A stretch of DNA of 17,257 nt from an uncultured Roseburia sp. (GCA_900548205.1 URJS01000053.1:1-17257); one strand, 5' to 3'; positions 1 through 7,032 are shown, numbered from the stretch's first letter. Translations and numbers: made by a program. Notes: generated by a model not told the origin, from the sequence alone.

Positions 1-34
1 TCTTAAAACTTACACAAAAAACTTGACAAACCCT

Positions 35-65
35 ACTTTATAGGGAACGAAGTTTCCTATAAAGT
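35..65. repeat. 13-bp palindrome
   Basis: Positions 35-47 pair with 53-65 over 13 bp (one G-T wobble) around the 5-base loop CGAAG. A TTGACA box at 23-28 lies just upstream, but no -10 sits at a usable distance. No long T-run follows on either strand, so this is not a clean terminator. It could be an operator, a small repeat element or the end of something to the left. Confidence 0.5.
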
Positions 66-76
66 AAAAACACCGC

Positions 77-108
77 AGGACGGCACAGTCAAAACGCTGT
101 GCCGTCCT
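77..108 (+). terminator. Rho-independent terminator
   Basis: A perfect 12-bp GC-rich stem (77-88 with 97-108, core GGACGGCACAG) closes an 8-base loop and runs into TTTATCTAT on the plus strand. It probably ends a plus-strand gene outside the window. The minus-strand cassette also ends here, and GTGTTTTTAC follows the hairpin in that direction, so it may work both ways. Confidence 0.7.
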
Positions 109-125
109 TTATCTATAGGTCGCCT

Positions 126-356
126 CTATATTTCTGCCTGAATAATATGTCCAAAATTCATCTCATCCTTGAATAGGTCATACACATATTCCGAGCTTTC
201 CAAATATAAACCTGTTTCATGATTTTGAAGTTTTTTAAAAATTTCTGAATTATAAAATTTATTCATAGCCTCATCATACTCTATTCTCTGATCGGTAGCA
301 AACATATCGACAATATCCTGAACGATATATTCGATCAACTGTTCCTGCTTACTCAT
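126..356 (-). CDS. Small acidic partner protein of a DUF3791/DUF3990 cassette
   Basis: This 76-residue soluble protein has no signal peptide or membrane segment and begins MSKQEQLIEYIVQDIVDM. It is acidic and predicted helical. The ETGLYLESSEYVYDLFKDE stretch resembles small proteins I associate with the gene after DUF3990 in Lachnospiraceae cassettes, which is recall, not a search. I chose ATG 354-356 because GGGAG at 363-367 lies 6 bases upstream; an ATG at 369-371 would add five residues but would overlap that site. The start overlaps the end of the broken DUF3990 gene by 8 bases, which implies translational coupling. The reading frame is intact although its neighbour is dead. A role as immunity or accessory factor for an ADP-ribosyltransferase-like toxin is inference only. 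Confidence 0.7.
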   Translation of the reverse strand: MSKQEQLIEYIVQDIVDMFATDQRIEYDEAMNKFYNSEIFKKLQNHETGLYLESSEYVYDLFKDEMNFGHIIQAEI

Positions 357-695
357 ATGAATCTCCCACATTTCGCAAAAGTTTGATACCTTTTTCTGTA
401 TGAAACGAAGACTGTGATGACGTCTTTTTATAGATCATTCCCTTTAACAAAGTTTCAAAATCAATCACTTCGTTTTCATACTGTCGAAATAATAACGCCA
501 TATTATCATCTGCAACAGGACCGATCACAATATCGTATTTATTATCCCGATTACACAACGCATCCTTACCGCCATTTTTTCAGCCTGTTCTTCCAGATCT
601 GTCAAATAAAAACCTCTACCAAAAGCCTTATAAGGTCTGCACATCGCCTAATTTATGCTGTCTATCACAATGTTACTTCCATGGTACAACCTCAT
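349..695 (-). pseudogene. Broken DUF3990 gene (predicted ADP-ribosyltransferase-fold toxin)
   Basis: The start is clear: ATG at 693-695 overlaps the stop of the preceding DUF3791 gene (ATGA), and the first residues are MRLYHGSN, the usual DUF3990 opening. Codon 16 is TAG (648-650). The same frame then continues with a family-like stretch containing FGRGFYLTDLEEQAEKMA, so that stop is a point lesion. After that the family's middle portion is missing, and the C-terminal part (KYDIVIGPVADD ... SSFHTEKGIKLL) resumes in another frame from about 558. I therefore infer a nonsense mutation plus an internal deletion with frameshift. DUF3990 is, to my knowledge, grouped with the ADP-ribosyl superfamily, and the Y-H-G near the N-terminus fits. 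The product cannot be a complete enzyme. A short C-terminal peptide could start at TTG 556-558 but is unlikely to matter. Confidence 0.8.
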
Positions 696-910
696 AACGT
701 TCCTCCGTTTCTCCGGCACAACATTTCCAAATCCTCAATAATGGTTTCAAAATCCAGCGTGTGCTCTGCCTCATAATTTTCTTTTATAAAAGAAATACCC
801 TTGAATTGAAAAAGATACCGAAACGCTTCCTGTGCGCTAAGACTGTGCTGTCTGGCAAATTCATTGACACACGCCACTGTAAAGCCAATTCTTTTTTTCT
901 GCTCGCTCAT
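692..910 (-). CDS. DUF3791 family small protein
   Basis: This 72-residue helical protein has the DUF3791 pattern: an N-terminal helix (FTVACVNEFARQ), a central FRYLFQFKGISFIKENY, then AEHT and an acidic C-terminal helix (IIEDLEMLCRRNGG). The family has no established biochemical role but is repeatedly found directly before DUF3990, which suggests an antitoxin or chaperone for it. The ATG at 908-910 is preceded at 8 bases by AAGGAG (minus strand). Its stop overlaps the start of the broken DUF3990 gene by ATGA. The frame is intact, so this probable antitoxin-side gene has outlived its toxin. The family assignment is from memory of the conserved residues. Confidence 0.75.
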   Translation of the reverse strand: MSEQKKRIGFTVACVNEFARQHSLSAQEAFRYLFQFKGISFIKENYEAEHTLDFETIIEDLEMLCRRNGGTL

Positions 911-1063
911 CCGTAAAACTCCTTATATTCCTCCTTGCTCTCCTTCCATTTCCACAATGGTTGATCGTTAATTTTTATCTATTCCATTGTCATGCGCTGT
1001 CCCCAACTCCGAAACTTAAAATCCCGATTGCCTGCTCCACAGCCAAAATATGCCTTCCTCCGC

Positions 1064-1092
1064 TTGCACATCCCGCCCAATTATACTAAAAT
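1064..1092 (+). promoter_or_regulatory. Promoter of the ABC exporter operon
   Basis: TTGCAC at 1064-1069 and TAAAAT at 1087-1092 are separated by 17 bases. TATACT at 1082-1087 is an alternative -10 without a spaced -35. Transcription from here gives a short leader and a strong AAGGAG site at 1115-1120, 5 bases before the ATG. Confidence 0.55.
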
Positions 1093-1125
1093 AGAAGCAT
1101 TCATGTATGTCACTAAGGAGTTGTT

Positions 1126-2922
1126 ATGAAAACCATTTCTTTTATTTTTCAGTATATCAAAAAACACAAGCTCAAATATGCAGCAGGCATTCTTACTCTG
1201 TTTATCGTCGATTTCGCAAACCTTTTTATTCCAAAGCTGACGGGCACGATCACGGACGGTCTGACCGCCCGCACACTTGACTGGCAGGGAATAAAAATGT
1301 GTCTGCTCGCCATTTTATTGCTGGGAGCGCTGCTCTCTCTCGGCAGATTTCTGTGGCGTTATTTCTTGTTTGGCGCTTCCCGTTCGATCGAGCGGGAAAT
1401 CCGCAATGATCTGTTTGCGCATCTGGAACAGATGGACGTGGAATATTACAACGAACAGGGAACCGGCGATCTGATGACGCGCTTTACGAGTGATCTGAAT
1501 GCCGTGCGCATGTCGATCGGTCCTGCGGTCATCTGCGTGTTTGACGCAACCGTCATGACAGTCATGGTCATCTGTCAGATGATCTACTATGTGGATCTGC
1601 GGCTGACCCTGCTCGCCATTCTCCCGATGTTTCTGATCTGTATCGGGGAAATTTACTATGGCAAGATCATCCATAAGCGCTTTCTCGAACGGCAGGAAGC
1701 TGTCTCTGACCTGACCGACTTTGTGCAGGAAAGCTTTTCCGGCGTCCGTGTAATTAAGGCGTTTGTGCGCGAGCGTGCAGAATTTTACTCATTTGCAAAG
1801 GCAAATAAAAAGGCAATGGACAAAAATCTCCACGTTGTGCGTCTGCAGGCGATCATCATGCCCCTTTTGGATGTCATCATCGGACTTTCCAGCCTGATCA
1901 CGCTGATCTACGGAGGCTATCTGGCTTTGACCGGAGAAATTACACTCGGGCGCTTCGTCGCCTTCCACCAGTATATTAATATGCTCGTCTGGCCGATGCT
2001 CGCCTGTGGCGACGCAGTGAATATGTTCTCACAGGGCGCAGCCTCAATGCGCCGCATTCAGGCAGTCTTTGACACGCAGACCGAGGTCTTTGACCGTTCC
2101 GATGTCTCCGATACCGACGTACTGACCGGACATATCACACTCTCGCACCTTACCTTTATCCATCGCGGACATACCGAGCCTACGCTAAATGACATCAGTC
2201 TCGATGTACCTGCCGGGACAACGCTTGCGATCGTAGGGCGCACCGGAAACGGGAAGTCCACACTGGTGAACCTCCTTTTGCATCTGTACAATACAAGCCC
2301 CGGCATGATCCTGCTTGACGGAACGGATATTAACTCTATTTCCCTAAAAACACTGCGGGAGAATATTGCCTATGTGCCGCAGGATAATTTTCTGTTTTCT
2401 GACACACTAAAATCAAACATCGCCTTTGGTGCGGAGGAAGATGATATGGAGTCCATTGTACAGGCAACGAGAGACGCCTGTATTCATGAGAGCATCGCTT
2501 CCTTTCCCGACGGGTATGAGACAATTGTCGGCGAGCGTGGCGTGACGCTCTCCGGCGGTCAGAAACAGCGAAGCTCCATCGCAAGAGCCCTGCTCAAAAA
2601 TGCGCCTATCCTGATCTTAGACGATGCGCTCTCTGCCGTCGACACCGATACCGAGGAGCAGATTCTCGGCAACCTGAAAAAGAACCGCGCCGGAAAGACA
2701 ACGATTCTGATCGCACACCGCATCTCTACCATACAGAATGCCGACATCATCATGGTCTTGGAAAACGGAACGGCAAAGGAAATCGGAACGCATGCAGAGC
2801 TTCTCGCACAGAACGGCATTTACCGTGATATGTTTGAACAGCAGCAGTTGGAGGCTGCCAGACAATCACAGACAGAGGAATGGTCGCGCAGAGATCATAC
2901 TTTGGGAGGTACACACGCATGA
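1126..2922 (+). CDS. ABC exporter half-transporter, degenerate-site subunit
   Basis: This 598-residue type IV ABC exporter half has a six-helix membrane domain (about 1-320) followed by a nucleotide-binding domain. Visible motifs are Walker A GRTGNGKST (371-379), Q-loop Q419, canonical signature LSGGQ (475-479), Walker B ILILDD (495-500) and switch H531. The residue after the Walker B aspartate is D500, not the catalytic glutamate. In TM287/288-, LmrCD- and BmrCD-type heterodimers this marks the subunit that supplies the degenerate ATP site while lending a good signature to the partner's site. The next gene has the complementary pattern. The start ATG has AAGGAG 5 bases upstream. The stop overlaps the next start (ATGA), so 1:1 synthesis is likely. 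The protein sits in the cytoplasmic membrane and probably exports a lipid, drug or peptide; the substrate cannot be read from sequence. Confidence 0.93.
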   Translation: MKTISFIFQYIKKHKLKYAAGILTLFIVDFANLFIPKLTGTITDGLTARTLDWQGIKMCLLAILLLGALLSLGRFLWRYFLFGASRSIEREIRNDLFAHLEQMDVEYYNEQGTGDLMTRFTSDLNAVRMSIGPAVICVFDATVMTVMVICQMIYYVDLRLTLLAILPMFLICIGEIYYGKIIHKRFLERQEAVSDLTDFVQESFSGVRVIKAFVRERAEFYSFAKANKKAMDKNLHVVRLQAIIMPLLDVIIGLSSLITLIYGGYLALTGEITLGRFVAFHQYINMLVWPMLACGDAVNMFSQGAASMRRIQAVFDTQTEVFDRSDVSDTDVLTGHITLSHLTFIHRGHTEPTLNDISLDVPAGTTLAIVGRTGNGKSTLVNLLLHLYNTSPGMILLDGTDINSISLKTLRENIAYVPQDNFLFSDTLKSNIAFGAEEDDMESIVQATRDACIHESIASFPDGYETIVGERGVTLSGGQKQRSSIARALLKNAPILILDDALSAVDTDTEEQILGNLKKNRAGKTTILIAHRISTIQNADIIMVLENGTAKEIGTHAELLAQNGIYRDMFEQQQLEAARQSQTEEWSRRDHTLGGTHA

Positions 2923-4916
2923 AACGCTTGCTTACATATTTAAAACCGCATAAATGGGTCATGACAGCCGCCACCCTCCTGGTACTCCTCATCATCGTGA
3001 TAGAGCTTTACCGCCCGATCATTATCGGTAATGCGATTGACGACTCTATCAATGGTTATTATGACCCCTATGCCATAACTGAGGAGACTTCGGCTCCGGC
3101 TGTCTCTTACAACGGTATTTATCTGACGAAGGATGTGGCGGCTCTTAGCGCTGCGGCGGACGGCGACTATTACCAGCTTGTGCTCTATAACGACCGCTAT
3201 TATATGGCAGAGCGGCTCTCTGCCGAAGAATGCAGACTGCTGCGCGACGCTGCTCCTGAAGTGATCGCTCCGTATATCGCCAATTTGGATCCATTGGGCA
3301 GGGAACAGCTCTTAGCGCTGCGCCGCAGCGACTTTGCCGACATTCTGTCTGCCGCTGCTTTTTACCTGCTGCTCCTTTTGCTCGGCTTTGCTTTAAATGT
3401 TGCGGACACATGGATGCTGCAGAAAATGGGGCAGAAAATTATCTATCGGATACGTGAGGATGTGTTTACCCATATCCACAGCCTGTCCTTAAGCTTTTTT
3501 AATACCACCCCGGTCGGTAAGCTTGTCACGCGCGTCTCTAACGATACAGAGGCGATCAACGAGCTGTTCACGACCATTTTAGTCAAACTGTTCAAAAACA
3601 CGGTAAAGATCCTTGGCTATGCCGTAGTGATGCTCTCTATCGACGTGCGCATGGCAGCAATCTCGTTCCTGCTCCTTCCGCTTGTGGCTGTGCTGACCTT
3701 TTTCTTCCGCTTTCTCTCAAGAAAGGCATATCAGATCACACGCACAAAGATCACGGAGCTAAACACCTTTTTGTCGGAGCATATCTCCGGTATGCGCCTG
3801 ATCCAGATTTTCGCCCGCGAAAAAGAAAAGTATGCGCAGTTTGAGAAAAAGTCCGACGAGCTGTTTGCCGCAAACTGGCGGGAGGTCATGACATTTGCCA
3901 TTTTCCGCCCTTCCATCTACTTTGTGTCGGTACTCGCAATGATTCTCGTTATTGGCGCAGGAAGCGCTTCCGTGCTTCATGGCACGCTCTCGCTTGGCAC
4001 ATTGTTTATCTTTATCACCTACATCAGCTCATTTTTTGAGCCGATCCAGGAGCTTGCCGAGCAGTTTGGCACCCTGCAGTCCTCGCTTGCCTCCGCGGAA
4101 AAGGTATTTTCCGTACTGGATGAAAAGCCGGAAATCGTCAATCCTCCAAAGCCTGTGGACGTTGCCATTCGCGGGCGCATTGAATTTCAAAACGTCTGGT
4201 TCGCCTACGAAAAAAATGCCGACGGCTCCTACAATTACGTTTTAAAGGACGTCAGCTTTGTCATCGAGCCCGGTGAGCGCGTCGCCTTTGTCGGCGCTAC
4301 CGGAGCCGGGAAATCTTCGATTTTAAATTTGATCGGACGATACTTTGATATTCAAAGGGGGCGTATCCTCATTGACGGAGTAGATATCAAAGACATTGAC
4401 ATCGATGTGCTCCGGCGCGCGATCGGGCAGGTACAGCAGGATGTATTCCTCTTTACCGGAGACATCAAGAGCAATCTCACGCTTGGCAATGAAAATATCT
4501 CTCTGGAGGATGCAAAACGCGCCGCGAAAATTGTCAACGCGGATGACTTTATCGCAAAGCTTCCGGGTGGCTACGACGAGCCTGTCACCGAGCGTGGCAG
4601 CACGCTATCCGCCGGACAGCGGCAGCTACTCTCCTTTGCCCGGACATTGGCATATGATCCTGCCATTCTTGTTCTTGATGAAGCCACGGCAAATATTGAC
4701 ACCGAGACGGAGCGCATGATCACCGAGGCGCTAAAGCGCCTGATGAACGGGCGAACAACGATCATGGTTGCGCACCGCCTCTCCACCATTCAGCATGCCG
4801 ATACGATCATCGTCATGCACCACGGCAGAATCCATGAATCCGGCAATCATCAGGAGCTTTTGCAGCAAAACGGCATTTACAAAAAGCTTTATGAGCTCCA
4901 GCTGGCAGATACCTAA
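2919..4916 (+). CDS. ABC exporter half-transporter, catalytic subunit with extracytoplasmic insertion
   Basis: This 665-residue partner of the preceding gene starts at ATG 2919-2921, inside that gene's stop, with GGGAGG at 2904-2909. A more upstream start would ignore this site. The nucleotide-binding domain has Walker A GATGAGKSS (459-467), Walker B ILVLDE with catalytic E588, switch H619, and a non-canonical signature LSAGQ (563-567). That is the expected complement of a partner with D in Walker B: one hydrolytic site, one degenerate site. Homodimeric exporters have only a short loop between helices 1 and 2. Here about 95 extra residues (roughly 43-140) lie between helix 1 and helix 2, are polar, and should fold outside the membrane. 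The insertion makes it longer than the usual ~580-600 residues. I have seen similar insertions in Firmicutes YheH-like proteins; the function is unknown. Confidence 0.93.
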   Translation: MKRLLTYLKPHKWVMTAATLLVLLIIVIELYRPIIIGNAIDDSINGYYDPYAITEETSAPAVSYNGIYLTKDVAALSAAADGDYYQLVLYNDRYYMAERLSAEECRLLRDAAPEVIAPYIANLDPLGREQLLALRRSDFADILSAAAFYLLLLLLGFALNVADTWMLQKMGQKIIYRIREDVFTHIHSLSLSFFNTTPVGKLVTRVSNDTEAINELFTTILVKLFKNTVKILGYAVVMLSIDVRMAAISFLLLPLVAVLTFFFRFLSRKAYQITRTKITELNTFLSEHISGMRLIQIFAREKEKYAQFEKKSDELFAANWREVMTFAIFRPSIYFVSVLAMILVIGAGSASVLHGTLSLGTLFIFITYISSFFEPIQELAEQFGTLQSSLASAEKVFSVLDEKPEIVNPPKPVDVAIRGRIEFQNVWFAYEKNADGSYNYVLKDVSFVIEPGERVAFVGATGAGKSSILNLIGRYFDIQRGRILIDGVDIKDIDIDVLRRAIGQVQQDVFLFTGDIKSNLTLGNENISLEDAKRAAKIVNADDFIAKLPGGYDEPVTERGSTLSAGQRQLLSFARTLAYDPAILVLDEATANIDTETERMITEALKRLMNGRTTIMVAHRLSTIQHADTIIVMHHGRIHESGNHQELLQQNGIYKKLYELQLADT

Positions 4917-4964
4917 GCTGTTTGCATCTGCAAAAAACTGCTATTATAAAGGAAAGGGATAAAA

Positions 4965-5792
4965 ATGAAAACCTTATGTCTCATACTTGTCTTGATCACA
5001 ATACTCCTTCTGCTCTATCTCTTTCTGATCGCACCGCGTATGTGGAGAAAGCCGGACCGCACGCCGCTCCTTAACGTTCTCTATGCGCACCGCGGTCTGT
5101 TTGACAACAAAACCGGCGCCCCTGAAAACTCGCTCCCCGCCTTTCAGAAGGCGGTGGAGGCAGGCTACGGTATTGAGCTTGACGTTCAGCTCTCCAAAGA
5201 CGGCATTCCCGTGGTGTTTCATGACGCCTCCTTAAAGCGCATGTGCGGTGTAACCGGAAATGTGTGGGACTATTGCCTGTCCGAGCTAAAGCAGCTAAGG
5301 CTCTTAGACTCAAATGCCGAGGTTCCAACACTTGCCGAGGTTCTCGACGTTGTCGGCGGAAAAGTGCCGCTCATCATTGAATATAAGCTTGACGTTCCGC
5401 AAACGAAGGTCTGCCGGCTTGTCAATGACCTGCTTGGCTCCTACACCGGCGCTTACTGTATCGAGTGCTTTCATCCATTCGCACTGCTCTGGTACCGAAC
5501 GCACCGCCCCGATGTCGTACGCGGACAGCTTTGCATGGAATATTGGAAAGAAGATAAATACCGGGGCAATCCTTTCTTTTTCGTGCTCTCCTATCTTGTG
5601 ACCAATGCAGCCACAAGACCGGATTTTGTCGCGTATAAGCACTCAGACGCCTCCAATCTCTCCTTCCGCCTCACAAAGCGTATGGGAGCTCTTGCCGTCG
5701 CATGGACGATTAAAAGCCAGACGCAGCTTGAGGAGGCAAAAAAGCATTTTGATCTGTTTATTTTTGATAGCTTCATCCCGAAAAAAGAGTAA
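4965..5792 (+). CDS. Membrane-anchored glycerophosphodiester phosphodiesterase (GDPD family)
   Basis: The enzyme hydrolyses glycerophosphodiesters to sn-glycerol 3-phosphate and an alcohol. The 275-residue protein starts with one hydrophobic segment (about 4-23) and a basic flank, so the catalytic domain is tethered to the membrane. The topology, inside or outside, is not settled by sequence. GDPD hallmarks are present: HRG (42-44), EN (54-55), the metal-ligand pair ELD (E71, D73) with SKDG, and HD (86-87), followed by the TIM-barrel strands with EYKLD. The ATG is preceded by an AGGAAAGGG site. It lies 48 bases after the ABC exporter with no convincing terminator between, so co-transcription is likely. 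This suggests, but does not prove, a lipid-related job for the exporter. It could act on deacylated phospholipids or on glycerophosphate polymers. Confidence 0.9.
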   Translation: MKTLCLILVLITILLLLYLFLIAPRMWRKPDRTPLLNVLYAHRGLFDNKTGAPENSLPAFQKAVEAGYGIELDVQLSKDGIPVVFHDASLKRMCGVTGNVWDYCLSELKQLRLLDSNAEVPTLAEVLDVVGGKVPLIIEYKLDVPQTKVCRLVNDLLGSYTGAYCIECFHPFALLWYRTHRPDVVRGQLCMEYWKEDKYRGNPFFFVLSYLVTNAATRPDFVAYKHSDASNLSFRLTKRMGALAVAWTIKSQTQLEEAKKHFDLFIFDSFIPKKE

Positions 5793-5802
5793 CCTGTCTG
5801 AG

Positions 5803-5908
5803 CTCACCGGTGCATAATCCTTAGCATACTGCCTGTCAGACCTCGTCCTATGCCTCCGATTGCCGGTGCTTTGGCAGTACTCCTCCTATTGGTTCTGTGC
5901 CCGGTGAG
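5803..5908. repeat. Nested inverted repeats, possible structured RNA
   Basis: CTCACCGG (5803-5810) pairs with CCGGTGAG (5901-5908), and inside it TACTGCC (5827-5833) pairs with GGCAGTA (5873-5879). CCGGTG occurs three times in the element. The arrangement, an outer helix, an asymmetric internal loop, an inner helix and a 39-base apical region, could be a folded RNA on either strand. I matched it to no known riboswitch or sRNA family. An isolated 8-bp match is expected about once by chance in a region this size, so only the nesting gives it weight. Confidence 0.3.
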
Positions 5909-5994
5909 ATAACCTCCCTGCTCCTTACACGCGGCAAATACGGACCGCATCCTTTACAGACAAATCCATGCTGCAAAGATCATTCATAAGCTTG

Positions 5995-6016
5995 TTGGAA
6001 TTGACTTGGAATTGAC
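5995..6016. repeat. 11-bp tandem duplication
   Basis: TTGGAATTGAC is present twice in direct succession (5995-6005 and 6006-6016). The second copy yields TTGACA at 6012-6017, but no fitting -10 follows at 16-18 bases. It may be simple slippage or a paired protein-binding site. Confidence 0.6.
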
Positions 6017-6158
6017 ATCCAGATCCGCAATGTTTCCCTTGTCATTTTCACTGTCAGCCTAATCATTCACAGCGATATTCCAGGAAAATCTCATAGCCGT
6101 GATCACATACGGAAAAATCACCCGACATTCATCCGCAGGCAATCACACAACAAGCTAA

Positions 6159-6189
6159 AATTATCAGATTTTTTGACGATAATTATATT
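6159..6189 (+). promoter_or_regulatory. Promoter with overlapping dyad
   Basis: TTATCA (6161-6166) and TATATT (6184-6189) are 17 bases apart and form a plausible promoter for the leader ORF and the 218-residue gene. AATTATC (6159-6165) and GATAATT (6178-6184) form a 7-bp dyad with a 12-base gap that covers the -35 and the spacer. That is the geometry of a repressor operator. The promoter strength and the operator role are inferred. Confidence 0.45.
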
Positions 6190-6203
6190 AAGGATGGAAA
6201 ATT

Positions 6204-6269
6204 ATGGCTCCTAATTCTATTAAGATTCCGAAAAAACACAATGCTTACGCAGGAGGTAACAAACGATGA
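6204..6269 (+). CDS. 21-codon leader ORF coupled to the next gene
   Basis: ATG 6204-6206 has AAGGA at 6190-6194, 9 bases upstream. It opens a frame of 21 codons beginning MAPNSIKIPKKH, basic and with no membrane segment. Its stop TGA (6267-6269) overlaps the next gene's ATG in an ATGA junction. The AGGAGGT site of the next gene lies inside its last codons, so ribosomes finishing the leader would arrive on the downstream start. It may be a regulatory leader peptide, a real microprotein, or a chance open frame. The AAGGA site, the tight coupling and the shared promoter favour translation. Confidence 0.5.
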   Translation: MAPNSIKIPKKHNAYAGGNKR

Positions 6270-6922
6270 CACTCAATATTAGTTCATTCACGACAAACAT
6301 GTATGACTATGGAAGACTTTCCAACAGCAAAATTGACACGAACAGCGCACGCTACAAAGCGCTGGAAAAGAAGGGCTGGATTTCAGGTATCATCCAGAAC
6401 GAAATGGCAATGACAGAAGAAGAACGGCTGATCTATCAGGTATTCGGCGGTCGGGATACAATCATCAAAAATATGATGCGAAATTTTGACGCCGACGGGA
6501 ATCTGTTAAATTCGCATGGCGTGGCAGGCATGGACGCCACGGGCAAAGGGACTTCCCAGCATCAGCTCATCTCTGTTTCCGAGGAATACCGCCAGAAAAT
6601 GTTTGATCTGGTGAAAAAAGAATTTATCCGTGAAAACGGGGTTGCTAACGGTGACACAACCGACCGCACCTCTGTTTTCACAGAATATCAGCGAAGCCTG
6701 AAAGTAGAGGATCGCTTAAAAGGTACATGGTCCTTGGAACAATATGAAAAGCAATATTGGTCCGCATTTTACCATACCGCAAAAGCAAACGATCCGAACT
6801 GGCTTCCTGGCAGACCGCTTGATCCCAGTGTGCTAAACAGCATTACAAGGGAATCTGTCGAGAGCACACTCGTTCCCAGCGGAAATACCCTTGTCCGCAA
6901 ATCGTTTGAGCTATCGGTGTAA
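6266..6922 (+). CDS. Unrecognised 218-residue protein
   Basis: I do not recognise this protein with confidence. It starts MTLNISSFTTNMYDYGRL behind an AGGAGGT site at 6 bases. It has no signal peptide and no membrane helix, is polar throughout, and is rich in Asn, Thr and Lys. Residues about 72-79 read FDADGNLL, an EF-hand-like acidic loop, though no partner loop is visible. An aromatic, acidic middle (WSLEQYEKQYWSAFYH, about 156-171) precedes a Pro-rich stretch (PNWLPGRPLDPS). It may belong to the uncharacterised small Clostridia/Bacillus families such as DUF3879 or DUF4885, but that is a weak recollection. It stands alone, with its own promoter and dyad upstream, a coupled leader ORF, and a strong hairpin after it. 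Confidence 0.75.
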   Translation: MTLNISSFTTNMYDYGRLSNSKIDTNSARYKALEKKGWISGIIQNEMAMTEEERLIYQVFGGRDTIIKNMMRNFDADGNLLNSHGVAGMDATGKGTSQHQLISVSEEYRQKMFDLVKKEFIRENGVANGDTTDRTSVFTEYQRSLKVEDRLKGTWSLEQYEKQYWSAFYHTAKANDPNWLPGRPLDPSVLNSITRESVESTLVPSGNTLVRKSFELSV

Positions 6923-6964
6923 GCACAGGTTTGGAGGAGAAGCTTTGCTTGTAAAAATCTTTTT

Positions 6965-7002
6965 CTGCGGCGGCCAGGCAAACAATACACTAGCCGCCGC
7001 AG
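6965..7002. terminator. Hairpin between convergent genes
   Basis: CTGCGGCGGC (6965-6974) pairs perfectly with GCCGCCGCAG (6993-7002) around an 18-base loop. On the minus strand it is followed by AAAAAGATTTTT. It sits between the converging 218-residue gene and the aldo/keto reductase and probably ends both, although the plus strand lacks a T-run. Confidence 0.65.
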
Positions 7003-7032
7003 CGTGATTCCTGTGGGCTTTCCTCTCTGCTC

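Larger units (their letters stand above)
5793..6158. other. Non-coding stretch before the 6204-6922 unit
   Basis: I see no open frame with a ribosome binding site on either strand. The stretch contains nested inverted repeats (5803-5908) and an 11-bp tandem repeat (5995-6016). On the minus strand there are two short protein-like open stretches with ordinary codons, around 5991-6062 and 5930-5992, but both end quickly. They could be remnants of a decayed gene. No terminator for the GDPD gene is evident. Confidence 0.5.

Noticed and set aside
414..776. Plus-strand open frame of about 120 codons
   Set aside because: It lies antisense to the DUF3791/DUF3990 cassette, lacks a ribosome site and has a composition unlike a real protein.
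954..990. Inverted repeat ACAATGG / CCATTGT upstream of the DUF3791 gene
   Set aside because: A 7-bp stem with a 23-base gap is expected by chance, and no promoter is aligned with it.
4905..4955. GCAGAT ... ATCTGC repeat between the ABC operon and the GDPD gene
   Set aside because: The stem is only 6 bp with a large loop and no T-run, so it is not a credible terminator.
5930..6062. Protein-like minus-strand stretches with an ATGA junction
   Set aside because: Both are under about 25 codons, have no ribosome site or family match, and may be chance or very old remnants.
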